Shown here: piece by piece, positions 23,060-34,878 of the stretch
Numbering within the stretch: position 1 is the first letter of the stretch
Layout of the letters: each line of letters opens with the position of its first letter
Assembly: GCA_012064415.1 (NCBI GenBank)
Contig: SSNU01000119.1
Coordinates: 520,135 to 584,134 of the forward strand
Reading direction: 5' to 3'
Length of the DNA stretch: 64,000 bases
Origin: Gyrodactylus bullatarudis
Lineage: Eukaryota; Platyhelminthes; Monogenea; Gyrodactylidea; Gyrodactylidae
The notes under the pieces: model-generated
Told to the model about the DNA's origin: nothing
What the model saw: only the letters and a program-made list of their open reading frames with translations
Databases searched by the model: none
Program-made: the position numbers and the translations under genes

Positions 23060-23452
23060 TAGACTTGGAGGAATTTTTCCAAAATCACTAAAATCGCCTG
23101 TATTGATATCATTATATAATGATATATATCAGAGAAGGCCAAATTTTTCAACTTTTCCCAACCTTGAAGATGATCGATAACTAAGAATTTTTTCCTATAA
23201 AATCATACGTTTTCGAGTTTGTTCTGATATACAAAATCTCGATTGAAATTGACAATTTTTGAATACGCGCCAAGATTTTTTCAATGAATTTTACTACGAG
23301 AAAATACAAAATTGAGGTTTTGAATACTTCTCTCAACATTTTAAATAAAAATAAGGTTTGAAAATTTTCATAATTTTGTTTATCTTATTCCAGCAACATA
23401 AAAGAGCATTTTGGAGCGAAATTTGGGGTAGAATGATGTTAAAATAAGTCTA
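23060..23452. mobile_element. Foldback element, family B copy 3
   Basis: TAGACTTGGAGG start and AAGTCTA end, with the interior blocks ACTAAAATCGCC, TTGTTTATCTTATTCCAG and GAGCGAAATTTGGG shared with copies 2 and 4. Non-coding. Confidence 0.6.
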
Positions 23453-26009
23453 GTATATAGGCACTATTTTCAACTTGAATTACGAATCGGAGCTTCAGCT
23501 AACGTATTTATTACTCTTCTCGTATTTCCATCATTTCCTCAGAATTCTGTAGCCTGATTGGTCTTCTCGAAAACTTGACATGAGATTGTGGATATGAATG
23601 CAGCAGATACATAACGAAGCTATATAAAGATCTGTCCAAATATCTTAATTTCTTTAAGGCGAGGATTTTCTAAAGTCTAATACTGAAGCCTTAATATTAT
23701 CGAGAGATCCGATAGGAATCTCTTAGATGACTTGGGCTGTTACATTTCTGTCATGTAAATCAGAAGTAGTTTTATGCTGATAAACAAAGATACAAATAAT
23801 GATTTATAACGTTTTTATCGAGTGAAAGTAAAGTTTCATCCATCTGATTAGCCTATTGTATGTTCTGCGATTACTCTGAAGCAAATTTAAATCCATGATT
23901 TGAGCTTAATTTTCTTGACTTGAGAAAATATTCGAAATCACTTTTTAAATAAACCACAAATTCATTAAAAGAAAACTTTTTATCCTTGAACTAATCCTGT
24001 AAGCTTATGTTTATACAAACCAATCGAGGGGACAACCCAAAATATTCTATTTTTAAGTTCTTTATTCTACGAAAAATAATTTCCCTTGGAATGTAAACAA
24101 TGTTCACTAAACATATTCCTTTTTCAGAGCTGTTCTTGCAAGTTGTAGGAATGCTGACTTAAAAATTTCAGTCCAAATTCTTTTTACTGAGTTATGAGAG
24201 AATCCACAATTTCCCCATTCGTAAATTATGATAATTATCAGTAAATGGAAGATGAAAAATCAAATATTCATATCAAAAGTAAATTTAGACGATATCCTGG
24301 CTGCACGCAAAATTCTTATCTCCAAACGAAACCATTAATCTTTTATAATCTGTTTTTCTAGCACAAAGAACTGCTTTAAACTTTATTGTTAATTAACAAT
24401 ATTTTTATTCATTAGAAAAGAAATAATCATGAAAAAATGGCCGAAAAGAGAATATCAGAAAATAGCCTACCAGATATCAAAACAAAACTATACTGACTCC
24501 AATTGATTCTGAAACTTGTTTCTGAGTTGCATAAGGAATTGGGAATTAGTTCTTTAGTTAAGAGTATCATTAGGACAAGACTGCTTAATGTGCAAAGTTT
24601 TCTCCGTCTTGACAACACTGCCCAAAATTGTACAATTGAGGTCTCATTAACGATAAAGTTACCCTTTAAAATAATACTCAAATCAAGGTGGCAGATGCAG
24701 GAGCGTTTCTTCCCTATTAGGACTCGTCAGTACACTTACCATTAGGCCAGAACTCAGAACAAGTTAGACTCATATGTATATAGTAATAAGTTAAAATGAT
24801 AAAATCTTTTATAAAATAAATGGAGTTTCTTTCGCTTTGGTAAAGTTTTCTATTTATTATTACATAAAAAGTTCAAATCTTAGCCCAATGAAATTTTGAA
24901 ATTAGCTTTCAGAAAATCTTTGACCCTTGAATTAAAGTATTTTAGAATGTAAAAGGTTTTCAGGTATTGTACATTACTAAATTATTTAATTAATTTTGCA
25001 TTGAAAAATATCCAAAGATGAAGTAGTCTGACTTAATGATCTGAGAGAATTTTTTCCCTATTCATGTGAAGATATAAAATTGAGGGTAATTTGAATTATT
25101 GATCCTAAATGAAGTTATAGACATGACTTCAAAGAGGAAATGGTCTCAAATGATTGAAAGTACCAACTTTTTGTAAGATGTTACTGATCCTTTTTGAGAT
25201 TCACGAAAAGAAATAAATAACTATAGAGAATTCTTAACCAGATTAAAAAAGTAAAAACACAATGAAAAAACCTCTATAAGCATGTTGAAATTACAAGTCT
25301 TTTGATCTAAGATCAAATATATTCTTTCCATTTATATGTTTAACCACTAACTTCAACTAAAGAAATTGTAAAGAGGGGTATTGTTTCTTGTTTTCCCAGA
25401 TAAACTTGTCTATCAGACACCATTGTCTCCATGTCGTAAAGACTTGAGAAAGACAATGGGATATTACATTTTTCTTGAGAGAGTTTGGTTATCACATTGT
25501 AAAATGTCAGGAAGGAAATCAGCTTTCTGACTGACTTACGAAATAAAAATAAATTCTGAATGCTATATCCTGATCAGTGGAAATAAATTCAATTGTGACG
25601 CGGGAAAAAATGCTTGTAGTTTAATTTTTATATCTTTTTTGCTGTTCGAATATAGACCAAGATTGCAACTGTCAAGCCCATTAAAAAAATGGCTTTGCTT
25701 TCAATTAAGATAAGAACGTTCATAAAGGAAAGTGTCCAGCGAGCATCCCGATAAAAATTAGATGTCCACACCAGTCGAAGGCTTAAGATGAGGCAAGCTT
25801 GATATCGAGTTAACTATATTGTGGTAGGAAAGGTCTTGTGGTGTTTGAGTGAGTGAAAAAAAGAGTTTAGCTATCACGAGTGATAATATAATTTCATCTG
25901 TTCCTCTAAATGTCCCAGATTTGCAATAACAAGAGATGTTTTACTAAAGCTAATTGATATGAAGCTAATTCTGAAAAAAATAATTTTATGAAAAATAAGC
26001 TCATTTTTC
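23453..26009. other. Gene-poor stretch
   Basis: Both strands of 24427-24745 are open for about 80 codons. The plus-strand reading (SELHKELGISSLVKS..) looks somewhat protein-like, but no start, splice site or family could be supported. A possible 26-nt intron (gtaagtg..taatag) lies on the minus strand at about 24716-24741. Otherwise unremarkable. Confidence 0.35.
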
Positions 26010-26545
26010 AAATTTCGACAAAATTCCATTTTTACAAACTTTAATCTGAAAATTATTATTGATTTCAAAGTGAGAGAGTGGTCAAAAGTTGATTTTCAGG
26101 ATCACAATAAGACAAGAAAGCCAAATATGCTGAATCTGTTCTAATGCAAAAGTTCATTATCGTTTGGGAGTCGAATTTCGATTTTTTGATCATTTTCACT
26201 ACATAATAATTTTTTAATTTTAATAATTTTAAATTTCTACTAACCGAAATCCCTCAAAAATGGTGGTTCTTTCGAAAATTTGTCGGCGATTTGCTTTCCT
26301 GTCTTATTTTGATCTTGAGAATCAACTTTTGAACACATTTTAACTTTGAACTGAAAATTATTATTGATTTCAAATTTTGGCGCAAAATCGAAATTTGAAA
26401 AATATCACATGTTTTAGATTTTTTTCCTTCAAATCGTAAATGTGGGCAAAATGAGTAGGACTCCAAAAAAGTTTCAATATTTTCGAATTTTCGATGAAAT
26501 AATAGAGGTTTTCGTAAAAATCATAGATTTTTAACTTTATATAGA
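26010..26545. repeat. Foldback element, family A copy
   Basis: Arms around AACTTTAATCTGAAAATTATTATTG and its complement at about 26340-26370, with the central CACTAC..TTAATAATTTT block and an outer TTTTCGATGAAATAATAGAGG block. Non-coding. It is followed by a sequence at about 26610-26700 that is inverted or diverged relative to 13320-13415. Confidence 0.55.
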
Positions 26546-26881
26546 GATAAACTCTCAGAGGCTCATGAAACTTTTGGGATAATTAATTTCAATTACCAAA
26601 TAAGACGTTCCTGTGGGATATATGACCTAAGCACTTAGAACGAAATATTTCTAGTCAACCTTTGTATAGGTGCTGCACTATTCATTAATTAATTTCCGCA
26701 ATCTTATGCAATTATCAATACAGTTAAAATTCAATTTAAGCAGTAAAAATTTAATTGAATTAGACATTTTTCAAGTATAGGTTTTTATCATGGTTTTGAT
26801 GGATAAATTTTGTATAAAAAACAAAAGATTGTGGCAAGGTTAGACAAAGAACCTGAGACTCATTCACTTTATCATCTTGTT

Positions 26882-26891
26882 GGGGGGGGGG
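26882..26891 (+). repeat. Homopolymer G10
   Basis: Ten consecutive G in very AT-rich DNA, just downstream of the Cys/Pro-rich gene on its non-coding side. It may be real or a length-uncertain base-calling site. Confidence 0.8.
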
Positions 26892-26963
26892 ATATTCAAA
26901 ATCTGAACCGAATCATGCTGAGGACAGGGAGCAAGGAGGTATATATTTCGGAGAAGTAGGAGC

Positions 26964-28372
26964 TCAAAAGTCAAATGAAGTTACCGGCATTTGACAGGTC
27001 ATCATGGGCGACTGCATACTGCTCATTGGGAAAGCATTGTTAGTCATCTGCATTTGAGGTTGAGGCTGAAACATGGCATTGGGATTATTCTGTTGCATGT
27101 TGATGATACCTTGAGTTGGTGTGTTGCATGAGAAGCCGGCGGGATAGCAAGTAGTGCAATTTGGTCGATTACATCTCATCATCTGTCCGTTGGGCTGGTT
27201 GAAACATCCAAAGCCCTGTTGATTTTGTGGCTGAGATGGCATCATATTGCAGGCTGGAAAACTATTTGGATTCATCATGTTGGTCTGGGGTGGCGGGGGC
27301 TGGTTATTAATCAATTGAGCTTAAGGAAAAGTATGAAGAATTTAAAAATTCTATGGACATGTAAATATATTCTAACCCTTCAACTAAATCATTTCAACTT
27401 ACGAGCAAACATATTATTCTGGTCATGTATGCACTGGCCGCAAAAGTTATTAGGAGGCATTTGGTTATTGAATTCCTGCGGAATATGCGAAGTTTGCGAG
27501 GAGGCCGGTATCAAATTTGATCTCAACTGTATTGGATTGCCGTTCTGTATCATGTTGGGTGAGTTCATCATTCCCATTGGAACATTTGTTCGCATATTCC
27601 TGGCACTTGAACAATCGCAGGGATCAACATAGCCACACCTCTTGCATCCACGCACCTGACGATTGCAATAAGGACAGCAGACAGTTCCTTCGCAATCCAT
27701 GCCGCCTTGTTCATTCCAATTACATGGACAGCCGCTTGAATAAAATGATTGATAATTTATTGATGATAATTATCCAATAAAAAGACGTTTAAAATGGATA
27801 TATAGCTGAGGTTAGCTGACTACTAGAGAGAACTTTACCAGTCTTCGTTGCGGAAACACTCTGGGTGCAAATGTGAGTCTGGATGAGGGTGCCGTACGGG
27901 ACTATGATTTCGGACATGAGTTGGCAGAGGGGTTCTATGAAATTCTTTCGAGTTATATTTACCATGGAAAATGTTTAGTATAAAAATATGCAACCTACAC
28001 TGGCTTATAGTCATCCCAAGGAGTTCTGTATTTGGAAAAGTTGAAAACATTTATAAAATGATACAATTCACAACTAGAGTAATATATAAAGTATATAAGA
28101 TTTAAATGGATTAAAGGTTACTAAATAGGAGTTATCGTTTATTAATTACGCAGGCTTATAGTCGTCCCAAGGTTGAGCACTAGAATAAATAACCAGAGAT
28201 GAATTTTTCACTAATTTCAATTAAAGAAAGAAAAAAATATGTTTACTTTGGCTTATACTCTTCCCAGGGTGGTGGTCCATCACTTGGATGTGAGAGAAAA
28301 AGAGTTTAAAAAAACGGAGAACATTAAACCAAGGTGATGTGTGTAGACTCACGGGATTTGTTGGTTCATCAT
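26964..28372 (-). CDS. Cys/Pro/Met/Asn-rich protein with PW(D/E)(D/E)YKP micro-exon repeats
   Basis: Seven exons (28353-28372, 28247-28282, 28150-28179, 27999-28025, 27839-27934, 27403-27734, 26964-27319) join in consistent phase to 298 codons beginning MMNQQIP. Exons 2-4 are 36, 30 and 27 nt, all phase 2/2, and each encodes one PWEEYKP or PWDDYKP unit. A His/Pro-rich segment follows, then a cysteine-dense region (CGCPCNW, CCPYCNRQ, GCKRCGY, CDC), probably metal-binding or disulfide-rich. The long tail is rich in Asn, Gln, Met and Pro. There is no signal peptide or membrane segment. The family is unrecognised; PPPxY-like and low-complexity content suggests an adaptor or cytoplasmic structural protein, but this is speculative. 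Confidence 0.75.
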
Positions 28373-28946
28373 ACTTTGGTGGAAGTAGGCTTTTTAATTC
28401 TAGTTAATTTTTCTGGCTATATATCCGTGACTGTATAAGTTGATGATTTACCTGTCAACTATTATTCTGTAATAAAAGATTTTTTTTCTGAAAACAAACA
28501 GGTGACAAGAATTTTTATTGTATTGTGAAAATAACTTCGAAGAATGTACATCTTAATACTACAGAGGGTCTTGCTTTGAAAAAAGTGCATACTTTCTGCG
28601 TTGAAATTGTTTCTGCGTACCGTAGAGAGATGCTTGTAAATCAAATAAAGACAAGAAAAATTCTTCAATGATTTATCATTTTTTCACATATAACATTATC
28701 ATATGATTCTAAACGTTTTTTATCAGTGAGTTTACTTTCAAGTAAATACATAGTTCTGTATTTATTTTTAAAACGTTTTATATTATATTCAGGAGGTTTT
28801 AATAACTAATTGCTTGACAGCATAAGGCATGATAATACCAAGATATTAATTGAAATATTTGCAGCTTAGTTCAAACTTCAAAATTTGTTTGTTTAAGTCA
28901 ACCACGCTTAATGAGGTAATGATGAAGAATATTTTCAAATTCAATT
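28373..28946. promoter_or_regulatory. Divergent intergenic region
   Basis: 574 bp between the start codons of the minus-strand Cys-rich gene and the plus-strand SLC17 gene, so both promoters should lie here. I see no clear TATA box or other named element. Confidence 0.35.
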
Positions 28947-31900
28947 ATGGAGAGTTCAAAGAAGGAGAGATGGTCTATCCCGAGTAGGACACAATTGATA
29001 ATATGTGGTTTCTTTGTAACCCTATCGTGTTACATTATAAGAGTTGATTTGAATTTAGCTTTGACCGCCATGGTCAAACCAGTAAACCATACTCACCAGG
29101 CAACGCAAAGCAATTTTTCTTGTTTCAACTCGACATTGCAGCCAAAGAAAAATCAGACATATCACATTGTGGGACAATATGACTGGGACACTAAGCAACA
29201 AGGTCTTGTCCTGGGCGCCTTCTATATTGGTTATACATTTGGTCAATTGCCAGGAAGTTTAGCAGGTCATTATTTCTCCCCGAAGAAAGTATTGATAATT
29301 GTACATTTCATCAAAGCTGTGTGTCATTTGATGATACCAGTTTTGACTCCGTATTCATACATTTACTTGGTAATCATTAGAGCTCTCCAAGGTATTCTCC
29401 AGGGCCATGAGTACCCAATCTTCCAGAATATCATAAGTAACTGGATACCACCGATAGAGAGAAGTCGTTCGATTACTGCCTTCTTCTCAGGAAACTTGAT
29501 CGGAATTGTCACAGCTCAAGTTGTCACTGGCTACATTGCAAATCCTTATTTCCATCCAGATACAGGCGACTATCACTCAGATTGGCCATATGTTTTTTAT
29601 CTTTTCGGGAGTTATGGAATTTTTGTTTGTATTCTAATGTACTTCTTCTTTTATGATAGTCCAAACTGTCATCCGAAAATCTCCAATCGCGAGAAAATTT
29701 ACATTATCAACGCAATCAGGGCTGGGAAAGGTCTCATGACTGAAGATGAAAACGATGAGATGGAAATAACCAACTGTGAAGAGGACTCCAAAACCAATAA
29801 AAGGTGTGTAAATGATTGAAGTTCATGTAGACAAACTGTAAATGCTTTTTCTATATTTTCCTAGACCAAAGGAAGAGCGGACAAAAATTCCATACAAGGG
29901 AATTTTCAGTTCAGTTCCCTTCATGTCAATCATTTTCACGCATTTAGCAAATAACTGGACCTTTTATACTCTGATAACTTGTCTTCCCACCTACATGTCA
30001 GGTGTCCTGGGAATATCAGTAAAAAACGTTAGTTTGATTTTAAAAAATGTTAACCAGATAGATATTGTTTTTTTTCAATGTCAAAGTCCAAGTTAAGATG
30101 CTCTCAATAACCTGTAATAATGGTGAAGTTTCTACTTCGTAAAATTTGATTTACTTTTTGTGAATTTTCAAATAAGTCCAAGGAAATACGCAAAATAATC
30201 ATTTAAGCTTTGGAAAATTCCTGATTCTGTAAAATAAATTCCAAGTTACAGGTATATTTAATGAAATGCGAAATTTCGAAAAATCTGTAAATGATTTGAA
30301 GTAAATACCAGAAATAATTCTTCTATGACTCAACTATCGTTTTTCATTGTGTCATTTTGTATTGAGTAAATTAATTTTTAATTTTTCTATTATTATTGAG
30401 GTAAAAAGTAGTTAAATATCTAGAAAATCAGTCGTTCAGGAGCAATAAAGTACAGGAGTTACTGTCTTGAGACCTTGTTATTGCTTAATCTCTTTAACCT
30501 TATCAAAAAATTTGGTTGAAATTCAATCAGTTATCAGATCTGTTTTACAGATTGTCACAAAATGAATTATTAACCCCTTCGATCCCAGAGGTTGTATACG
30601 ACCTCTAAATCAACAGTTTTAGGCGATCGCTGCTTTTTAACGGGTTCGAAGGGGTTAAATTCCAACGACATGATGTATCTAAAAAGTGATACAAATTATC
30701 TATTATTATTATTATTAGCTTTTCTGTTTCAAATTATTGATTTCTGTAAATTTATTGAAATCATTTTTACAGGAATTTCCCGAAGCCTATATTATTATTT
30801 GAGCAATGTCTATTGCATGTTTTTGTTTAAACTCGGCCATTTTTGAAGGGAAAAACGTTTTTAATTCGGAATTTTACAATCTATCTCGATTATTTTCTTC
30901 TGTAGAATTCGGATATTTTAGAATGAAAAGGTTTTTTTATCGCAAATTTTCAGCAAGCTTTGTTTTTATCTATGAGAAAGGCGACGCCTGATAATTGAAT
31001 AAATAAAACAGACAGCAGACGTTAGGTCCACAATGCATAAACCCACTTGTACACTTTGTCGGGAGTGTGTATAGACATATTCTTGTCTTTAGCAGTGTAT
31101 ACCAGAAATTAAGAGTAATGGTTTATACAGAATTACGGAGACAGCGATTCTCCCAACTTAGGAGTCCTAAGCCAAATGGGAAAAACGAATATGATGAAGA
31201 ATATTTTGGGCAGTTTTTTTGAGCAGTTAATTTTTTCGTCAATATCCTTTGTAATGTTTGTGAAACTTCTATTCAACTCTCAGGACTCTTGAGTCAATCA
31301 AACCCAAAACTATTATTACTATTATTACTTAATTTATTCAATTATTAGAATAGATAATTTACATTTCAAAGGATTTTCAGAAGACAAAATTCTAAATTGT
31401 CAATTTTCCAATTCAACTTCTACATGAATAATTTTTTTATTCGGCACACTGCTTTGTATTTCTTGATAAAATTCAAAGAAACCAATAAAAAAGAGACAGT
31501 TAAAAAGAGACAATTTGTGGATTGATTAATTTTCTGGACCCTTTTTTTTAAGTACGCCAAGTAAATTTGACATTGTCAAATTGACACGTACAATTCGCTT
31601 GAAAAATCTCACAGGTTATTCAGAAACCACTAGAACATTAGAATTATAATAGAATTTTAAAAATATTTGGTGCCAATTTTAAAAAAATTGTAATTTTTAA
31701 CTGAATAAAATGCGATGATTTTAAAAATTAATATGACTCTAATGACAATTTTTTTGATCTGATCTAATCTTTGGTGGGAATTCAAATTATTCAAATGAAT
31801 AAAATAGATTTTTTATAAATTTGAGAACCAGGAAGGAGCTTAATGCAGTTTTAATTTAAAACTTCGTATTTTTTATTATTATTTCGTGTAATTGAGAGAC

Positions 31901-32665
31901 AACCAAAGTTTCATCTACCTCTACTCATAATAACCCTTAATATTTATATTATCCACCCCTCTAAATTTTTTTTGAAGTTGGAATTTATTGCAGAATAATC
32001 GTTGAGATTTTGATCACTTTTATTATTTTAGAATGGAGTCTTGTCAACACTACCGTACATTGTGTTCTGGATAACTTCTGTTTTTGCATCGAGTCTTACC
32101 GACATTGTAATACGACGAAAGTATATATCGAACACAAACATGAGAAAAATCAATAATTCTCTCAGTAAGCAGGAAGAATTTGGGATTTTCCACGTATAAA
32201 CTGTTACTTTTCAGCATTGGTTGGCTCAGGTGGATGTCTGGTTGCGGCCGGTCTCTTTGGCTGTAACATTAATGCAGTTGTTATCATGTTTTGCTTGACA
32301 AACTTTTTCTTGGGTTTTGGTACATCTGGATATTGCACAAACATTTTCGAAATTGGCGGAAGATATGCAGGTAAATCTCTTTTCTCATTTCAGGTATGCT
32401 ATTTGCAATCTCGAATACTTTGGCGTCAGTACCTGGCTTGTTCGGCCCACTATTGGTCGGATATCTGACTCAAAATAGTGTAAGTAAATTAAAAGTATTA
32501 TTAGTTCTTGCTTGTAATAATTTCATTATTTTATTGTTTTTATTTCAGAGCACAGTGGCAGAGTGGATGATTGTGTTTTACCTGTCAGCTGGAATAGGCT
32601 TATTCGCGACAATCATCAACCTCATTTTCACCGTCTCAAAAACTCAAGAATGGGCGAAAAACTAA
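28947..32665 (+). CDS. SLC17-family (sialin/phosphate/vesicular anion) MFS transporter
   Basis: Six exons (28947-29803, 29865-30027, 32032-32164, 32215-32370, 32394-32479, 32549-32665) give 503 residues with all phases matching. MFS landmarks: a first TM followed by a glycosylated loop (NHT, NFS, NST, NQT sequons), GYTFGQLPGSLAG, the R..GHEYPIF..W.PPIERSRS segment typical of SLC17, then NNWTFYTLIT.LPTYMS, and GRYAG-MLFAISNT..VPG near the end. SLC17 proteins move anions such as sialate, phosphate or glutamate, driven by proton, sodium or membrane potential. Which substrate applies here is unknown. The fourth intron (32371-32393) is only 23 nt and must be removed to keep the conserved GRYAG-M junction. 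Intron 2 is 2.0 kb. An AATAAA lies at 32728-32733. Confidence 0.92.
30028..32031 (+). other. Long SLC17 intron
   Basis: A 2,004-nt GT-AG intron, in contrast to the 23-69 nt introns elsewhere in the gene. It holds the 88-bp foldback element. The short open frames within it (for example 30592-30991) overlap that element and are not supported as exons. Confidence 0.7.
30570..30657. mobile_element. 88-bp miniature foldback element
   Basis: Starts TTAACCCCTTCGATCCC and ends GGGTTCGAAGGGGTTAA, one mismatch apart as inverted repeats. An internal GAGGTTGTATACGACCTC palindrome follows the left end. TTAA at both extreme ends would fit a TTAA target preference, but the duplication cannot be separated from the repeat itself. 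Confidence 0.65.
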
Positions 32666-32800
32666 TGTTCCTCTTTTGTAATGGGGAAAAGCTTGTTAAT
32701 TATGATTCAATCTGTCACAGTTAATCTAATAAATTTTTAATATTTTTTTTAAATCGTGATAATAATGTAATTTCTAAATGGAACGAAATGATGAAGCCTT

Positions 32801-33412
32801 CTAGAATCTTCTCATCGGACCGGAAACAAGAGCTGGATTTGGTCCGTATGGATGATCATTAAGAAGATATTGCTCTACCCTTCTACAACCAATTCCAGGT
32901 ATAAGATTTGATGGGTCTGGGCCCTTGGCGAGCGTTTTCAATTGTTTATGTAATTCTGGCTCAAGTGGTAAATTTTCAGCTTTGTCTTCAACTTTATCTT
33001 CTTCAATTTTCTTCTCTGTTTTAGGTTGATCAATTTGGGATACTTCAGTTTTTTCTGCTACTGGCTCTGAGGTTTTAGCAGTTTTTTGTTGTCTACTAGT
33101 TTCATACCTTTCATTCAAGTCCACACGCTTGTTTATTTCTTTGGTTGATTTTTTAGCCTTCTTGGGTTTATCCTTTTTGTCAACAGCTTGATTGTCAACT
33201 TTGGTTTCTTTCTTTTTAGTTTCTGTGCTAGGAGAACTATTACTACTGCCTTGGAATAATTTATCAAAATCAGGAGTAAGTCTCTCAGGCTTCGCTCTAG
33301 GGTCGTCCCAAGTTGTAGTTTTGTTGATATGGTCTATGAAGTAGCATCTTCTAGAAACTGAATCAAATTTAATCTCCCAACCTTCCGGCAAAGGTTCATC
33401 AACTAAATCCAT
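32801..33412 (-). CDS. WW-domain protein with lysine/glutamate-rich linker
   Basis: 203 codons from ATG in one exon. Residues about 7-41 form a canonical WW domain: [10 protein letters not shown], the YFIDH strand, and TTTWDDPR, with both signature tryptophans (W12, W35) and the closing proline. It should bind proline motifs such as PPxY. The middle is Lys/Glu-rich and probably unstructured. The C-terminus carries two related GP(D/N)P motifs ([10 protein letters not shown] and [10 protein letters not shown]) and ends MRRF. The WW resembles that of BAG3, but I see no BAG domain, so orthology is not claimed. The gene is head-to-head with BROX (113 bp between start codons) and convergent with SLC17 (135 bp between stops). 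Confidence 0.8.
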   Translation of the reverse strand: MDLVDEPLPEGWEIKFDSVSRRCYFIDHINKTTTWDDPRAKPERLTPDFDKLFQGSSNSSPSTETKKKETKVDNQAVDKKDKPKKAKKSTKEINKRVDLNERYETSRQQKTAKTSEPVAEKTEVSQIDQPKTEKKIEEDKVEDKAENLPLEPELHKQLKTLAKGPDPSNLIPGIGCRRVEQYLLNDHPYGPNPALVSGPMRRF

Positions 33413-33525
33413 TCAATTCGAAAATCCAGATAAAGTACCATCTTTTTTCCTCATCTTGTTTGATTTTATTACGTAAAAGTAATATTTCAAATTTCTTCCC
33501 TAATTTTTCCGAAATTTACACTGCA
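33413..33525. promoter_or_regulatory. Bidirectional promoter region, WW gene / BROX
   Basis: 113 bp separate the two divergent ATG codons, so transcription of both genes must initiate here or inside the neighbouring gene. No TATA box is evident. Confidence 0.5.
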
Positions 33526-34878
33526 ATGACACTTTTTTTCTACAGAAACCCTCTAAAGTCAACTGCAGAAATCTATTTTGATAATTTTCAAATCCCAGCG
33601 GACGTTGCATCCCGATCAATATGCAATGATATTTCCATTCGAAGAGGGAAGCTTTTAGAAATGATAAGGGAACCTGATTCCAGTTTAGCAGGAGTCAATG
33701 AAGCCTTACAACAATATGTTCATTACTTTTATGGATTTATTGTTTCTCCGACAGATAATGCAAAATATAATAGTAAAATAAGATGTTATGCCCCAGTAAA
33801 ATGGACTGAATCTACTGGCGAATCTGCAGATAATAACACAACTGAATTTGATTTTCTCTTTGAATTTGCCAGCATGTTGTTGAATGTAGCATTTTGGTAT
33901 GCTAAACACGCTGCATTTCTTTCATCCAAGGATCCGTTACATGAAGAACCTGCCAAAGAATGTCATAAATCTCTTAGAACAGCCATGGGAATTATAAATA
34001 TGTTAAAGGATGATGTTATCAGCAAATTAAACGCTGCTCCTAAAGAAATGACTGATTTACACTCTGATATTCTCATGGCCTATTATAATCAGTTTGCTGG
34101 AGAGGCACAAGAACTAACCACAATTCAAGCCATCCAGAAAGAGCACAAGGCAAGTCTGATTTCAGCTCTTGCCTATGAAACGGCCAAGTTTTATAAATCA
34201 GCGGAACTGTCCTTAAAACCCTGTCCTGAGAAAGTTGTTGGAAGATGGAAAAAATATCTCGAATTCAAGCACAATATCTTTATGGCCTATGCCAGCGGTT
34301 ATTACTCTAAAAAGCTATTGGATGATAACGAAGGTGGAGAGGCTATTGCTTCTGCTAAGGAAGCCAAAAAATGTAAGAATTAATTATTCAAAACTGAAAT
34401 TTTGCATTTGATTCAATAAGTTGTATGAATTTTAGTCTATGCGTCTGCCCAACAATGTGAGAAACAATACAAAAAGGCTCCTGGTAACTACATTTCCTCA
34501 GAGATTCCTACTGTTAAAAACTTGAGCAACCTTCCTGCCCTGTTCGATCGTTTCTTGGAAAAGGCCACACGTGAGAATGCTATGATTTATCACAAAACAG
34601 TTCCTGCCACTATGCCTGAACTACAGTTGAAGGCTACTTTGGGTCTTGTAAATCCAATAATGCCGGAATTAAAATTTGAACACTGTGGAGACTGGTCGAA
34701 CGCCTACAACGGATTTAGTGATGATAAACTCACCAAGTACATTACTGCCAAAATTGACAATGAGATATCCAAAGAAGACCTCAAGAAGGAAAAGAATATG
34801 AAAATTATGTCACTCAACGAAAAACCCATCTACCCAACTGATCGCAAGGGTGGCTTCCTCAGTGGAATTTTGGGTTGA
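33526..34878 (+). CDS. BROX: BRO1-domain protein BROX
   Basis: Two exons (33526-34372 and 34436-34878, 63-nt intron, phase 1) encode 429 residues. The start MTLFFYRNPLKST matches the characteristic BROX N-terminus. The BRO1 domain spans almost the whole protein. Recognisable parts are FEFASMLLNVAFWYAKHA, the tetratricopeptide-like helices with EAQELTTIQAI, ALAYETAKFYKSAE, and a late segment RENAMIYHKTVP. BROX binds the ESCRT-III subunit CHMP4 and acts in membrane and nuclear-envelope repair. Vertebrate BROX ends in a farnesylated CAAX box; this protein ends GGFLSGILG with no CAAX cysteine, so membrane anchoring must differ or be absent. Length is close to the 411 residues of the human protein. 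Confidence 0.93.

Noticed and set aside
24427..24745. Overlapping 80-codon frames on both strands
   Set aside because: No start context, splice signals or domain; could be eroded mobile-element sequence.
27219..27780. Plus-strand frames of 87-137 codons over the Cys-rich gene
   Set aside because: They are antisense to exons whose phases and composition clearly support the minus strand.
29821..29864. Read-through of the first SLC17 exon to a local stop
   Set aside because: Splicing at 29804/29864 restores the conserved SLC17 frame; the local stop lies in the intron.
30640..30657. tRNA B-box-like GGGTTCGAA
   Set aside because: It is the right arm of a hairpin element; no cloverleaf or A-box at the right distance.
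32801..33412. Calling the WW-domain protein BAG3
   Set aside because: Only the WW domain is similar; no BAG domain is visible at the C-terminus.
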